DNA of 53,787 bases, taken from the NCBI GenBank assembly GCA_049700195.1, contig JBNAVY010000012.1, positions 1-53,787 on the forward strand. Direction: 5' to 3'. Both the position numbers and the translations under genes were made by a program. The notes under the pieces are model-generated. The model made no database searches. It was not told where the DNA came from and saw only the letters and a list, made by a program, of their open reading frames with translations. The stretch is from JBNAVY01 sp049700195. Lineage in GTDB: Bacteria > Bacillota > Thermoanaerobacteria > Thermoanaerobacterales > Thermoanaerobacteraceae. Below, piece by piece: positions 8,194 to 16,565 of the stretch; position 1 is the first letter of the stretch, and every line of letters begins with the position of its first letter.

Positions 8194-9034
8194 ACCCGAC
8201 TGGCTTAAAGTGAAAATTTTAAATGAAGATTTAAGCAAAATGGAAGCATTTCTAAGAGGACTTAATTTAAATTCAGTTTGCCAAAGTGCTAATTGTCCTA
8301 ATATAGGTGAGTGTTTTGCACGTAGGACAGCAACATTTATGATTATGGGTGATGTATGTACTAGAAATTGCAGATTTTGTGCTGTAGAGAAAGGAAAACC
8401 TTTGCCTCTTGATGATGACGAACCAAGGAGAGTAGCAGAGGCTACTAAAAGACTAGATTTAAAACATGTAGTAGTTACATGTGTTACTAGAGATGATTTA
8501 CCAGATGGTGGAGCTTTACATTTTGAAAAAACAATTTTTGAACTAAAAAAGCTTCCTGGCGTAACTATTGAAGTATTAGTTTCTGACTTCATGGGGAACA
8601 TTGATTCTATTGCTACAGTAGTTAATGCAAAACCAGATATTATAAATCATAATGTAGAAACAGTGCCAAGGCTTTATGAAAAAGTTCGCCCAAAGGCAGA
8701 TTATCAAAGATCTTTAAACCTTTTAAAGAAATCTAAAGAATTTGATGGTAATATACTAACTAAGTCAGGAATGATGGTAGGTTTAGGTGAGACACAAGAT
8801 GAAGTTATACAAGTAATGAAAGATTTAAGAGAAATTGATTGTGATATGTTGACAATAGGCCAATATTTAAGACCTTCATTAAAACATATTGAAGTTGTTG
8901 AATATATAACCCCACAGAAGTTCAAAGAATATGAAGAGATAGGATATGAATTAGGTTTTAAATATGTTGCTTCTGGTCCTTTGGTTAGGAGTTCTTACCA
9001 TGCTGATGAGGGATTACAAGCTGCAAAAAGTTAA
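8186..9034 (+). CDS. lipA: lipoyl synthase LipA
   Basis: 282-aa radical-SAM enzyme that inserts two sulfurs into protein-bound octanoyl groups. Both iron-sulfur clusters are visible: the auxiliary-cluster cysteines C32, C37 and C43 in CQSANCPNIGEC, and the radical-SAM cysteines C58, C62 and C65 in CTRNCRFC. The C-terminal RSSYHADE carries the conserved Ser ligand region. ATG 8186 follows GGTGGA and fits the family N-terminus MRKPDWLK; an upstream ATG at 8165 would give an atypical extension. It is coupled to lipB by overlap. Confidence 0.96.
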   Translation: MRKPDWLKVKILNEDLSKMEAFLRGLNLNSVCQSANCPNIGECFARRTATFMIMGDVCTRNCRFCAVEKGKPLPLDDDEPRRVAEATKRLDLKHVVVTCVTRDDLPDGGALHFEKTIFELKKLPGVTIEVLVSDFMGNIDSIATVVNAKPDIINHNVETVPRLYEKVRPKADYQRSLNLLKKSKEFDGNILTKSGMMVGLGETQDEVIQVMKDLREIDCDMLTIGQYLRPSLKHIEVVEYITPQKFKEYEEIGYELGFKYVASGPLVRSSYHADEGLQAAKS

Positions 9035-9058
9035 ATATTTAGTTATTTTATAGATTAG

Positions 9059-9067
9059 TGATATAAT
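9059..9067 (+). promoter_or_regulatory. extended -10 promoter for ferritin-like gene
   Basis: TG-A-TATAAT is a consensus extended -10 element 33 bases before the start codon. The -35 region is weak (TTAGTT about 17 bases upstream), which extended -10 promoters tolerate. Confidence 0.6.
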
Positions 9068-9099
9068 ATTAGTAGACAAAATTGAAAGGATGGGATATT

Positions 9100-9402
9100 A
9101 TGCCTGAGTTTGGGACTCCTTTTTCAGGACTCACAGAAAAAAGAAAAGTAACTGATAAAGAGTTGGTAAGGGCTATACGATTTATGGTGGCGGCAGAATA
9201 TGAGGCAATACAACTTTATACTCAGTTGGCTGAAGCTACTGATAATGAATTAGCAAAAGCAGTCTTATTAGATATAGCTGATGAAGAAAAAGTGCATGCT
9301 GGTGAGTTTTTGCGGCTATTAAAAGAATTAGCCCCTGATGAAGAGGAATTTTATAATAATGGTGCAAAAGAAGTAGAAGAAATGATAGGAAAAAATAAGT
9401 AA
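9100..9402 (+). CDS. ferritin-like / rubrerythrin-fold small protein
   Basis: 100-aa four-helix-type protein with iron-binding residues typical of ferritin-like folds: Glu33 in AAEYEAIQLY and Glu63/His66 in DEEKVHAGEF (E-x-x-H). Only two recognisable ferritin helices fit this length, so it probably dimerises to complete the bundle. Start MPEFGTPF matches a family widespread in anaerobes and archaea that is sometimes labelled demethoxyubiquinone hydroxylase-like; a quinone role is unlikely here. Similar half-ferritins can be encapsulin cargo, but no encapsulin gene is in the window. ATG 9100 is preferred over the upstream in-frame TTG at 9082. Confidence 0.8.
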   Translation: MPEFGTPFSGLTEKRKVTDKELVRAIRFMVAAEYEAIQLYTQLAEATDNELAKAVLLDIADEEKVHAGEFLRLLKELAPDEEEFYNNGAKEVEEMIGKNK

Positions 9403-9416
9403 GGTTCATATTAGGC

Positions 9417-9457
9417 GCTTTCTTTTTACTTTTAGTAAAACGAAAGCTATTTTTTTA
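9417..9457 (+). terminator. Rho-independent terminator
   Basis: Stem of 6 bp (GCTTTC/GAAAGC), one mismatch and 6 more bp (TTTTAC/GTAAAA), a 5-base loop, then TATTTTTTT. It ends the ferritin-like transcript. Confidence 0.82.
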
Positions 9458-9483
9458 ATTTATTTTCTATAAGGAGGATTGCC

Positions 9484-10353
9484 ATGAAAACTCTTAAAAA
9501 ATTAAATATCACAGTTTTAGCAGAAGACAGTGTTTTATATGAAAGCCCATATTTAGGACAACATGGTGTATCATTTTTTGTAGAAGCAATTGGAAATGAA
9601 CAAAAAAATATTTTAATAGATGTTGGTCAGAACACACAAGCCCTGTGTTACAATATGGATCTTATGGGTATAAATCCAAAAGAAATTGATGCAATTTTAT
9701 TAACTCATTGTCATTATGACCATACACAAGGGGTTAGTGAAATAATAAAGTTAATTGGTAAAAAAGATTTACCTGTGATTGCTCATCCAGATATATTTAG
9801 ACTAAATTTTATTACAGATCCTTTTTTAAGACATGTAGGTATAATGAAACAAGATATAAAAGAAAATATTGAAGAAAGTGGAGGGCGATTGTATTTAACA
9901 AAAGATCCGCTTGAAATTATGCCAGGAGTTATGACTACAGGTGAAGTTAAAAGACAAACTAACTTTGAAGAAGTTGGTATTCCGTTAAAAACAATTACTT
10001 CTGAAGGTGAAATAAAAGATGATTTAATGAATGATGATATTTCTTTTATTGCCAATGTAAAAGATAAAGGGATTGTAATAATAACGGGCTGTAGTCATTC
10101 TGGAATAATAAATATAGTTAAACAATCTCTGGAATATAGCAAAGAAAATAAAATTTATGCTATTATTGGAGGATTTCATTTAATTGAAGCAAACCAAAAC
10201 AAAATTACAAAAACAATAAATTCTTTAAACGAATTTGATATAAATATGATTTATGCAGGACATTGTACAGGATTTAAAGCACAAGTAGAATTATATAATA
10301 TTTTTAAAGACAGGTTTTTTCCTCTTAGTACAGGTATAAAGCTTGAAATATAA
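9484..10353 (+). CDS. MBL-fold metallohydrolase, COG1237 type
   Basis: 289-aa metallo-beta-lactamase-fold protein. The metal motif THCHYDHTQG lies near residue 76, with further ligands in CSHSGI, GGFHLIE and AGHCTGFKA. The pattern matches COG1237, which includes proteins labelled 7,8-dihydropterin-6-methyl-4-(beta-D-ribofuranosyl)aminobenzene-5'-phosphate synthase in methanogens. That reaction is improbable in this organism, so the substrate is unknown. ATG 9484 follows AAGGAGG by six bases. It lies between a terminator and a long palindrome, so it is probably a single-gene unit. Confidence 0.82.
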   Translation: MKTLKKLNITVLAEDSVLYESPYLGQHGVSFFVEAIGNEQKNILIDVGQNTQALCYNMDLMGINPKEIDAILLTHCHYDHTQGVSEIIKLIGKKDLPVIAHPDIFRLNFITDPFLRHVGIMKQDIKENIEESGGRLYLTKDPLEIMPGVMTTGEVKRQTNFEEVGIPLKTITSEGEIKDDLMNDDISFIANVKDKGIVIITGCSHSGIINIVKQSLEYSKENKIYAIIGGFHLIEANQNKITKTINSLNEFDINMIYAGHCTGFKAQVELYNIFKDRFFPLSTGIKLEI

Positions 10354-10389
10354 TTATTTTAAATAATTTATAAAATATTGATTTATTAA

Positions 10390-10439
10390 AGTAATATATA
10401 AAATCCCACATAAATTTATGTGGGATTTTATATATTACT
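10390..10439. terminator. 50-bp perfect palindrome, bidirectional terminator
   Basis: Two 25-base arms (10390-10414 and 10415-10439) are exactly inverted with no spacer, including CCCACA/TGTGGG cores flanked by A- and T-rich blocks. It sits between the convergent MBL and glycerate kinase genes. The last codons and stop of glycerate kinase (10428-10439) lie within the right arm. Bidirectional termination is the simplest role. Confidence 0.8.
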
Positions 10440-11564
10440 AAATTTCATTATAATTCTTATTATATCTTCCGTACTATCAGCAATTAGATTATATGCATTT
10501 TTCATTGCTTCATTAAGTTCCATAGGCCTATTTACTATACTAAATAGACTAGTTATTCCTATATTATAAAGTTTTTTATAGTCTTTACCTAAACCACCAG
10601 ATAAAATTATTACAGGCTTGTTATGCTTTTGTGCTAGTTTTGCAATCCCTGACGGTGCTTTACCAAAGATCGTCTGGTAATCTGTGTTACCTTCACCTGT
10701 TATAATTATATCACTATTTTTTATTTTTTCTTCAAGTTTTGTTGCTTCTATTATTATTTCAACTCCAGGTTGAAGTTTTGCCTTTAAGAAAGCTATAAGT
10801 GCAAAACCTAATCCTCCCGCAGCACCTGAACCAGGAATATTTGAGTAATCTTTACCTATTGTTTTTGCAACTAATTTTGAAAAATATTTTAAATTATTGT
10901 CTAAAATTTTACTTATTTCCTTTGTAGCGCCTTTTTGCGGTCCATATATAATTGATGCTCCATTTTCTCCATATAAAGGATTTAAGACATCAGTTGCGGC
11001 TATAAATTCACTTTCTTTTATGCGTTTATCAAGGTTTGTCAAGTCTATATTTTTTATTTTGTGGAGTTGTCCACCTCCATAATCAATTTGTTTTTCTTCT
11101 GAATCAGTTATTTTAGCTCCTAAAGCCTGTATCATTCCAACTCCAGCATCATTTGTTGCGCTGCCTCCTATGCCTATTATAAATTTACGGCAACCTTTAT
11201 TAAGGGCTGATTTTATAAGTTGTCCAACTCCATAAGTAGTTGTTTTAAGAGGATTTCTCTTTTCGACTGGTACAAGATATAGGCCTGATGAAGCGGCAAT
11301 TTCAATTACTGCTGTACCATTTTTTAATATACCATAAAAAGATTTAATTTTTTTACCTAAAGGATCTACAATATTCTCTACATGTATTATATCACCACCT
11401 ATTGATTCGATTAGTGCTTCTACAGTTCCTTCTCCACCATCTGCAATAGGTATCTTTAATGTTGTTATATTTGCTACTCTTTTTATGCCCTCTTCTATAG
11501 CCTTTGCCACTTCTTTTGATGATAAGCTTCCTTTAAAAGAGTCCGGTGCTATTAATACTTGCAA
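10428..11564 (-). CDS. glycerate kinase, GarK/GlxK family
   Basis: 378-aa kinase that phosphorylates D-glycerate (2-phosphoglycerate-forming in most family members), feeding it into lower glycolysis. Family motifs are MQVLIAPDSFKGSLSSKEVA, IADGGEGTVEAL, GIGGSATNDAG, GSGAAGGLGFAL and TGEGNTDYQTIFGKAPSGIA. The start is TTG, seven bases after AAGGAGGTG. Its stop is embedded in the palindromic terminator shared with the MBL gene. Transketolase lies upstream on the same strand but 371 bases away and behind its own terminator, so co-transcription is unlikely. Confidence 0.94.
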   Translation of the reverse strand: MQVLIAPDSFKGSLSSKEVAKAIEEGIKRVANITTLKIPIADGGEGTVEALIESIGGDIIHVENIVDPLGKKIKSFYGILKNGTAVIEIAASSGLYLVPVEKRNPLKTTTYGVGQLIKSALNKGCRKFIIGIGGSATNDAGVGMIQALGAKITDSEEKQIDYGGGQLHKIKNIDLTNLDKRIKESEFIAATDVLNPLYGENGASIIYGPQKGATKEISKILDNNLKYFSKLVAKTIGKDYSNIPGSGAAGGLGFALIAFLKAKLQPGVEIIIEATKLEEKIKNSDIIITGEGNTDYQTIFGKAPSGIAKLAQKHNKPVIILSGGLGKDYKKLYNIGITSLFSIVNRPMELNEAMKNAYNLIADSTEDIIRIIMKFSNI

Positions 11565-11874
11565 AAATTGTCACCTCCTTGTTTTTGTTATTATGAATAA
11601 AGAGAATTTGTCTAATATTTAGATATTTCGTAGATTTATATTGATTATAGATTTAAGTTTATAAATAAGGACCTCTTTTCTTAATATAATATTGAAAAAT
11701 GTTTTTAGGACGGTTGCAGTTATAAGATAGCCCAAAAAGTAATATATAGTAAAAAAGAAATGGTACTTTCAAAGAATGTAGTAGCTACAAGCTTTATATA
11801 AGATTTTTTAAGGTTATTGATATCTTATTTTAACTAGTAGTCAAGAAAATTAGATAAATTCAATATTTGATTAA
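11565..11874. other. intergenic stretch without a recognised gene
   Basis: This is most of the 371-base gap between the glycerate kinase start and the transketolase end. It is very AT-rich and I find no convincing ORF, riboswitch or clear -35/-10 pair. A 13-base inverted repeat (TGTAG-N3-CTACA, 11777-11789) is the only visible symmetry. The glycerate kinase promoter must lie here, on the minus strand. Confidence 0.5.
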
Positions 11875-11925
11875 ATAAAGAGGTATTGCAAAACTATTTT
11901 TAGATAATTTTGCGGTACCTCTTTA
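11875..11925 (-). terminator. putative terminator of transketolase
   Basis: An 11-bp stem, a 2-base mismatch and 6 more bp surround a 13-base loop just downstream of the transketolase stop on the minus strand. The stem includes AGAGGTA/TACCTCT. The T run after it is weak, so efficiency is uncertain. Confidence 0.6.
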
Positions 11926-11935
11926 TATTAATATA

Positions 11936-13924
11936 TTAGATATTAAGCATTTCTAAAGCTTTACTAACTATGTTATCAACGGTAAAACCAAATTTTTCAA
12001 ATAATACTTCTCCAGGAGCGGAAGCACCAAAATGATCTATACCAATTACAGCTCCATTTAATCCTGTATATTTATACCAGCTCATAGTGCTTGCTGCTTC
12101 AATAGCCAATCTTTTGGTTACTTCTTCTGGTAGAACATAATTTTTATATTCATCTGATTGTTGATCAAATATTTCCATAGAAGGCATACTTACAACTCTG
12201 GCTTTTATACCTTTTTCTTTTAGAACCTTAAAGGCTTCAAATGCAAGTTGTACTTCAGAACCGCTAGCCATTAATATTATTTCAGGTTTTTTGTCATCAG
12301 AGTCTAATAAAATATATCCTCCTTTTAATGCTTCTTTTGATGTTTCATCATACAAAGGCAGATTTTGCCTTGTTAAAATTAATGATGTAGGACCATTTTT
12401 TTTATTTAAAGCATAATACCAAGCTGCAGATACTTCTTTTGAGTCTGCTGGCCTTATAACAGTCATATTCGGTATACTCCTTAACATTGGTAAATGTTCT
12501 ATAGGTTCATGAGTAGGTCCATCTTCTCCGACACCTATACTATCATGAGTAAATATGTATATGATTGGAAGTTTCATAAGAGCTGAAAGTCTTATTGCCC
12601 CTTTCATATAATCACTAAAAACGAGGAAAGTTGATACATATGGAATCAAACCACCATATGCAGCTATGCCGTTTGCAATTGCACCCATGGCATGTTCTCT
12701 TACTCCAAAATGGAAATTTGAACCTCCGCGATTTTGTGCACTATAATCTCCACGGTCTTTTGTATATGTTTTTGTTGATGGCGCAAGGTCTGCAGATCCA
12801 CCAATAAGATTTGGAATAAGATTTACTAAATAATTGAGAATTTCGCCTGAAGATGAACGTGTTGCAGTTTTTAATTTAAAATTCCAAAAGCCTTCATCAT
12901 TTAAAAGATCAACAGGCAGTTTTTTGCTGTGCCATTTATTCCATTCATCAGCAAGATCCGGATATTCTTTGCTATATTTTTTAAACAAGTCATTCCATGC
13001 TTCTTCTTTATTTTTTAATTCATTTTGGATTTTTTGCATATGTTCACGTACTTCTGTAGGCACAAAAAAATCTTCAGCATAATTCCAGCCTAAAAATTTT
13101 TTTGTTTCTTGTATATTTTTTTCACCAAGTGGTTCTCCGTGAGCAGATGCTTTTCCTTGTCTTTCCGGACATCCATATCCAATGATGGTTTTTACTATTA
13201 TTAATGATGGTTTATTTGTTTCAGATTTTGCTTTTTCAATAGCATCGCTTATTGCTTGAATATCATTTCCATCATCAACATTTAAAACTTGCCACCCATA
13301 TGCTTCATATCTTTTCCCTACATCTTCTGTAAAAGCAATATTAGTACTTCCTTCTATTGAAATACTGTTAGAATCATAAAAAGCTATAAGTTTTCCCAAT
13401 TTTAATGTTCCTGCTAAAGAACTTGCTTCAGAGGAAATTCCTTCCATTAAACAACCATCGCCTACTAGAGTATATGTAAAATTGTCGACAATATTGTAAC
13501 CAGGCTTGTTAAATTTATTAGCCATATATGTTTCAGCAATTGCCATTCCTACTGCATTTGCTATACCTTGTCCCAAAGGGCCAGTTGTTACTTCAACACC
13601 AGGAGTATGTCCATATTCTGGATGTCCAGGCGTTTTGCTGTTCCATTGGCGGAAATTTTTTAAATCTTCAATTGTCAATCCATATCCAAATAAATGTAAC
13701 AGAGAATATAATAGAGCTGAAGCATGTCCTGCAGATAACACAAATCTATCTCTTGCAGGCCAAGCAGGGTTACCAGGACTGTGCTTCATGTGTTTTGCCC
13801 ATAAAGTATATACCATTGGGGCTGCATCCATAGGCATTCCAGGGTGTCCAGAATTAGCTTTTTGTACTTGTTCTATGGAAAGTACCCTAATAGTATTGAC
13901 GGTTAATTCATCAATATTTTTCAT
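11936..13924 (-). CDS. tkt: transketolase (full-length)
   Basis: 662-aa thiamine-diphosphate enzyme of the pentose phosphate pathway that transfers two-carbon units between ketose and aldose phosphates. N-terminal KANSGHPGMPMDAAP, the ThDP/Mg motif GDGCLMEGISSEA, middle-domain GVREHAMGAIANGIAAYGG, and HDSIGVGEDGPTHEPIEHLPMLRS are all present, plus the C-terminal transketolase domain. It is a single polypeptide, not the split two-gene form found in many Clostridia. The ATG has AAGGAGAAGG a few bases upstream. It is flanked by its own promoter and terminator. Confidence 0.97.
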   Translation of the reverse strand: MKNIDELTVNTIRVLSIEQVQKANSGHPGMPMDAAPMVYTLWAKHMKHSPGNPAWPARDRFVLSAGHASALLYSLLHLFGYGLTIEDLKNFRQWNSKTPGHPEYGHTPGVEVTTGPLGQGIANAVGMAIAETYMANKFNKPGYNIVDNFTYTLVGDGCLMEGISSEASSLAGTLKLGKLIAFYDSNSISIEGSTNIAFTEDVGKRYEAYGWQVLNVDDGNDIQAISDAIEKAKSETNKPSLIIVKTIIGYGCPERQGKASAHGEPLGEKNIQETKKFLGWNYAEDFFVPTEVREHMQKIQNELKNKEEAWNDLFKKYSKEYPDLADEWNKWHSKKLPVDLLNDEGFWNFKLKTATRSSSGEILNYLVNLIPNLIGGSADLAPSTKTYTKDRGDYSAQNRGGSNFHFGVREHAMGAIANGIAAYGGLIPYVSTFLVFSDYMKGAIRLSALMKLPIIYIFTHDSIGVGEDGPTHEPIEHLPMLRSIPNMTVIRPADSKEVSAAWYYALNKKNGPTSLILTRQNLPLYDETSKEALKGGYILLDSDDKKPEIILMASGSEVQLAFEAFKVLKEKGIKARVVSMPSMEIFDQQSDEYKNYVLPEEVTKRLAIEAASTMSWYKYTGLNGAVIGIDHFGASAPGEVLFEKFGFTVDNIVSKALEMLNI

Positions 13925-13959
13925 AATATCCTTCTCCTTTTTTTTATTCTATATTATTA

Positions 13960-13968
13960 ATTATAACA
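13960..13968 (-). promoter_or_regulatory. extended -10 promoter for transketolase
   Basis: On the minus strand TG-T-TATAAT forms an extended -10, 36-44 bases upstream of the tkt start codon. The -35 position holds only a T run, so the extended element probably carries recognition. Confidence 0.55.
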
Positions 13969-14161
13969 TTTGGTTGAAAACAAAAAAAGTCTTTTATTTA
14001 CATTGAGTAAACTATAAAACTTAATTATTAGTTTTTGATAATTTAAATACTATATACTATAGTTATAAGTAAAATTGTAACAAATAGCTAATAGATTGCG
14101 TATACTGAAGATAGAATATTATTTGTTATTTTGTTTTATAAATTTATAAGGAGGAGTTTAT

Positions 14162-14815
14162 ATGCCATTTGCCAAGAAGCTTGTCAGTGGGCAGGAAATT
14201 ACTCCTGGTCCTGTAGAACCAGGTCAGATTCCAGAACCTACAGAAATAGCTTGTATAGAAGTTACAAAAATATATGATGCATGTTCGCAAAGATTATGTC
14301 TTGATAATATACCTGCAATTACTTTTGTACCAACTGGAACAAATCCAGTATTCAGTGAATGTAATAATATAACAGTAACTTTGGTTACACCGCCAGGATT
14401 TGTTATTACTCCAATTACTGATAGACCAGGTTTTGCAAGAGTTGAGGCAACTTTTTTAGTAAGTTATGATATAATAATAAATTATCCAGACGGGACAACT
14501 CAAACACTTCCTGCAAACACAACTACTTTTACCAAAGACATAGTACTTTATGTACCCAATTCAGAAATTGCTATAATGAAATATGAAGCAGTTGCAGAAT
14601 GTTTATATGGAAAAGTAAATGTAGGTACTACTACGACAGTAGATGTAATATTAGGTATTTGGATTGTTATAAAATCAGCAGTAGATGTACAGCTTTTGAT
14701 TCCTGCATATGGATTTTGCCCAACACCACCTTCATGTGAAGAGTTTCCTTCTAATGTTTGTGATGAGTTTATGCAAAGACCATTTCCTTCTTTTGATCCA
14801 CCACAGTTATCCTAA
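14162..14815 (+). CDS. cysteine-containing protein, probable spore-surface/coat type
   Basis: 217-aa protein with no signal peptide, eight cysteines (for example ACIEV, YDACSQRLCLDN, GFCPTPPSCEEFPSNVC), an N-terminal Pro/Glu-rich segment and alternating hydrophobic beta-strands. It resembles hypothetical proteins I associate with spore-forming Clostridia, and I cannot name a family with certainty. ATG 14162 follows AAGGAGG. Upstream there is no clean sigma-A promoter, but AC at 14080-14081, 17 bases, then CGTATACTG is loosely sigma-K-like. A terminator follows, and then a glycosyltransferase gene. A coat or exosporium role is inference. Confidence 0.55.
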   Translation: MPFAKKLVSGQEITPGPVEPGQIPEPTEIACIEVTKIYDACSQRLCLDNIPAITFVPTGTNPVFSECNNITVTLVTPPGFVITPITDRPGFARVEATFLVSYDIIINYPDGTTQTLPANTTTFTKDIVLYVPNSEIAIMKYEAVAECLYGKVNVGTTTTVDVILGIWIVIKSAVDVQLLIPAYGFCPTPPSCEEFPSNVCDEFMQRPFPSFDPPQLS

Positions 14816-14830
14816 ATGTATTGATTTAAT

Positions 14831-14856
14831 GCCAGCTAATGCTGGCTTATTTCTTT
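14831..14856 (+). terminator. Rho-independent terminator
   Basis: A 6-bp stem GCCAGC/GCTGGC with a TAAT loop (14831-14846) is followed by TTATTTCTTT. The next gene's Shine-Dalgarno begins immediately after, so some read-through may supply it. Confidence 0.75.
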
Positions 14857-14865
14857 GGAGGGATT

Positions 14866-15999
14866 ATGTTGAAAATAATATTTATAACATTTATAGATTT
14901 ATTAAATTCTCTTACACATAGAAGTCATCATATGATTGACTTTTTGAAAAATAGGTATGATTCAACAATAGTGTTTTGTAGATATGATAGTAAAGATGTA
15001 TATATAAGAAATTACGAAAAACTTAAAATTATAGGTATTCCAGTTGAGTTTTATAATTTATTTAAACCATTGACTCTTTATGAAAGTTTAACTAAAATAG
15101 ATGGTAGACATTATGATATATGTATTGCCCAGGGGCCATGGGCAGGGCTTTGTGGTATAGAAATGTATAAATCAAAATTTGTTAATTTTTTAGTATATGA
15201 AGATATTGATTATTTCCCTGGAGCTTTTATTCAATCAGATATATATACAAAAGTAAAATTAATAGAAGAAGAGTGTATACGAAATTCAGATATTACATTC
15301 AGTGTTAGTCACAGTTTAAAGGATTTAAGGGAAAAACAGACTGGGATAAAAACATATTTTTTACCTAATGGCATAAAAAAGGGAATTTTTACTAGAGAAA
15401 AGAATAATCATAAAGGTATAAATTTAATTTACAGTGGTTCTTTAGAAGAATGGTCAGGGCTTGAAATACCTATAAAAGCATTACCTGGACTTAAAAGAGA
15501 ATTAGGGATAGTTAATTTAATTATAGTTGGTAAAGGCATGTATGAAAAAAACTATAAAGATTTAGTATCTGTTCTGGATTTGACGGAAAGTGTTAAGTTT
15601 GTAGGAAAAGTTCAATACAAAGATCTTCCTTATTATTATAAAAATGCTGATATAGGATTATGTACTTTTATGCCAACAGAATTTGTGAAATATAGTTTTC
15701 CTATAAAATTAGTAGAATATATGGCCACAGGAATACCAAGTATTTCAACTGGTATAGGAGAATTGAAGAATATTGTGCATAAACATAAATGTGGTATGAA
15801 TATTTATTATAATATTGCAGATTTTCAAGATAAAATTTTATATTTATATAATAATAAAATGAAGTTTGATGAAATGGGATTGAACGGTTATAATTCATCA
15901 AAGCAATATTATTGGGACGATATTTTTTATGAAGAATTTAAAATAATATACAATAAATTTTATAATAAAGAAAAATTGAGAGGTGTTTTCAATGAGTAA
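14866..15999 (+). CDS. glycosyltransferase family 4 (GT-B fold)
   Basis: About 377-aa GT-B glycosyltransferase. The N-terminal half contains ICIAQGPWAGLCGIE and VYEDIDYFPGAF. The C-terminal nucleotide-sugar half contains FLPNGIKKGIF, YSGSLEEWSGLEIPIKALPGL, LIIVGKG, VKFVGKVQYKDLPYYYKNADIGL and FPIKLVEYMATGIPSISTG, the last carrying the acidic donor-binding residue of GT4 enzymes. Donor and acceptor cannot be read. GGAGGG lies three bases before ATG 14866; the next codon, TTG 14869, is equally possible. It follows a probable spore-surface gene and overlaps the csoR-like start by eight bases. Glycosylation of a spore protein is one hypothesis. Confidence 0.85.
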   Translation: MLKIIFITFIDLLNSLTHRSHHMIDFLKNRYDSTIVFCRYDSKDVYIRNYEKLKIIGIPVEFYNLFKPLTLYESLTKIDGRHYDICIAQGPWAGLCGIEMYKSKFVNFLVYEDIDYFPGAFIQSDIYTKVKLIEEECIRNSDITFSVSHSLKDLREKQTGIKTYFLPNGIKKGIFTREKNNHKGINLIYSGSLEEWSGLEIPIKALPGLKRELGIVNLIIVGKGMYEKNYKDLVSVLDLTESVKFVGKVQYKDLPYYYKNADIGLCTFMPTEFVKYSFPIKLVEYMATGIPSISTGIGELKNIVHKHKCGMNIYYNIADFQDKILYLYNNKMKFDEMGLNGYNSSKQYYWDDIFYEEFKIIYNKFYNKEKLRGVFNE

Positions 16000-16258
16000 C
16001 AATTTACGAGATGATATATTACTTAGATTAAAAACGATTAAAGGGCATATCGCAGGTATTGAAAGGATGGTGGAGGAGTCTAAACCTTGTCCGGATGTTT
16101 TGCTCCAAATTGCAGCTGTTAAAGCTTCTTTGGAAAAGGTTGGAATGACAATTATTCAGGATCATGCAAAAGAATGTTTAATTGCTAATGAGGATGGTAA
16201 GGCTTCCTATGATGATGTACAGAGAATTATTAGCCTAATGGTTAAATTTATGAAATAG
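15992..16258 (+). CDS. csoR: CsoR-family metal-sensing repressor
   Basis: 88-aa all-helical repressor of the CsoR/RcnR/FrmR family (DUF156). The ligand set C33, H58, C62 (in KPCPDVL and DHAKEC) is the Cys-His-Cys arrangement of copper(I)-sensing CsoR rather than nickel or formaldehyde sensors. ATG 15992 has GAGAGGTG six bases upstream and is preferred over an in-frame GTG at 15983. No copA, copZ or other copper gene is adjacent, so the regulated gene is elsewhere or the ligand differs. It is coupled to the glycosyltransferase by overlap. Confidence 0.88.
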   Translation: MSNNLRDDILLRLKTIKGHIAGIERMVEESKPCPDVLLQIAAVKASLEKVGMTIIQDHAKECLIANEDGKASYDDVQRIISLMVKFMK

Positions 16259-16293
16259 TAGGATATATTAACTATAGAACAGGGGATATTTAT

Positions 16294-16521
16294 ATGAAAA
16301 AACGCAATATAAAAGGTATACTTGACAAGATTTATGATAATAATGCTGTTATATTAATTGATGATGATGAAAGAACTGTTATTATTCCTATAAATTATTT
16401 GACAAGCAACGTTTCTGAAGGAGATATTGTAGAAATAACAATTTCATCTGATAAAGAAGAGAAAGTTTTAAGTGAAAATAAATTTAAAAAGTTTACTGAT
16501 AAAATTTTAGATGATAATTAA
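16294..16521 (+). CDS. DUF3006 family small protein
   Basis: 75-aa protein matching DUF3006: ILDKIYDNNAVILIDDDERTVIIPINYL followed by EGDIVEITI, a small beta-barrel-like pattern, then a Lys-rich tail. ATG 16294 follows AGGGGAT. It lies 35 bases after the csoR-like gene and may be co-transcribed. Function unknown; family members often sit beside MBL-fold or envelope genes. Confidence 0.75.
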   Translation: MKKRNIKGILDKIYDNNAVILIDDDERTVIIPINYLTSNVSEGDIVEITISSDKEEKVLSENKFKKFTDKILDDN

Positions 16522-16549
16522 ATGGGGGATTTTCCCTCAATTAATTTTT
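16516..16549 (+). terminator. putative terminator after DUF3006 gene
   Basis: A 6-bp AT stem plus a G-rich/C-rich inner stem (GGGGGA with TCCCTC, one wobble) around a 3-base loop, ending in TTTTT. It includes the DUF3006 stop codon and stands just before the next gene's ribosome-binding site, so it could attenuate rather than fully stop transcription. Confidence 0.5.
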
Positions 16550-16565
16550 AAAAGGAGATGAAATT

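Noticed and set aside
11565..11935. Possible riboswitch or small RNA in the 371-base gap
   Set aside because: Apart from the transketolase terminator, I could not find a conserved riboswitch core, T-box or promoter-hairpin arrangement.
13482..13491. TTGTCGACAA, a symmetrical match to the Spo0A box core
   Set aside because: It lies deep inside the tkt coding sequence and is explained by the codons there.
13506..14006. 166-aa plus-strand open frame over the tkt start
   Set aside because: Antisense to a clear transketolase N-terminus, without ribosome-binding site or recognisable domain.
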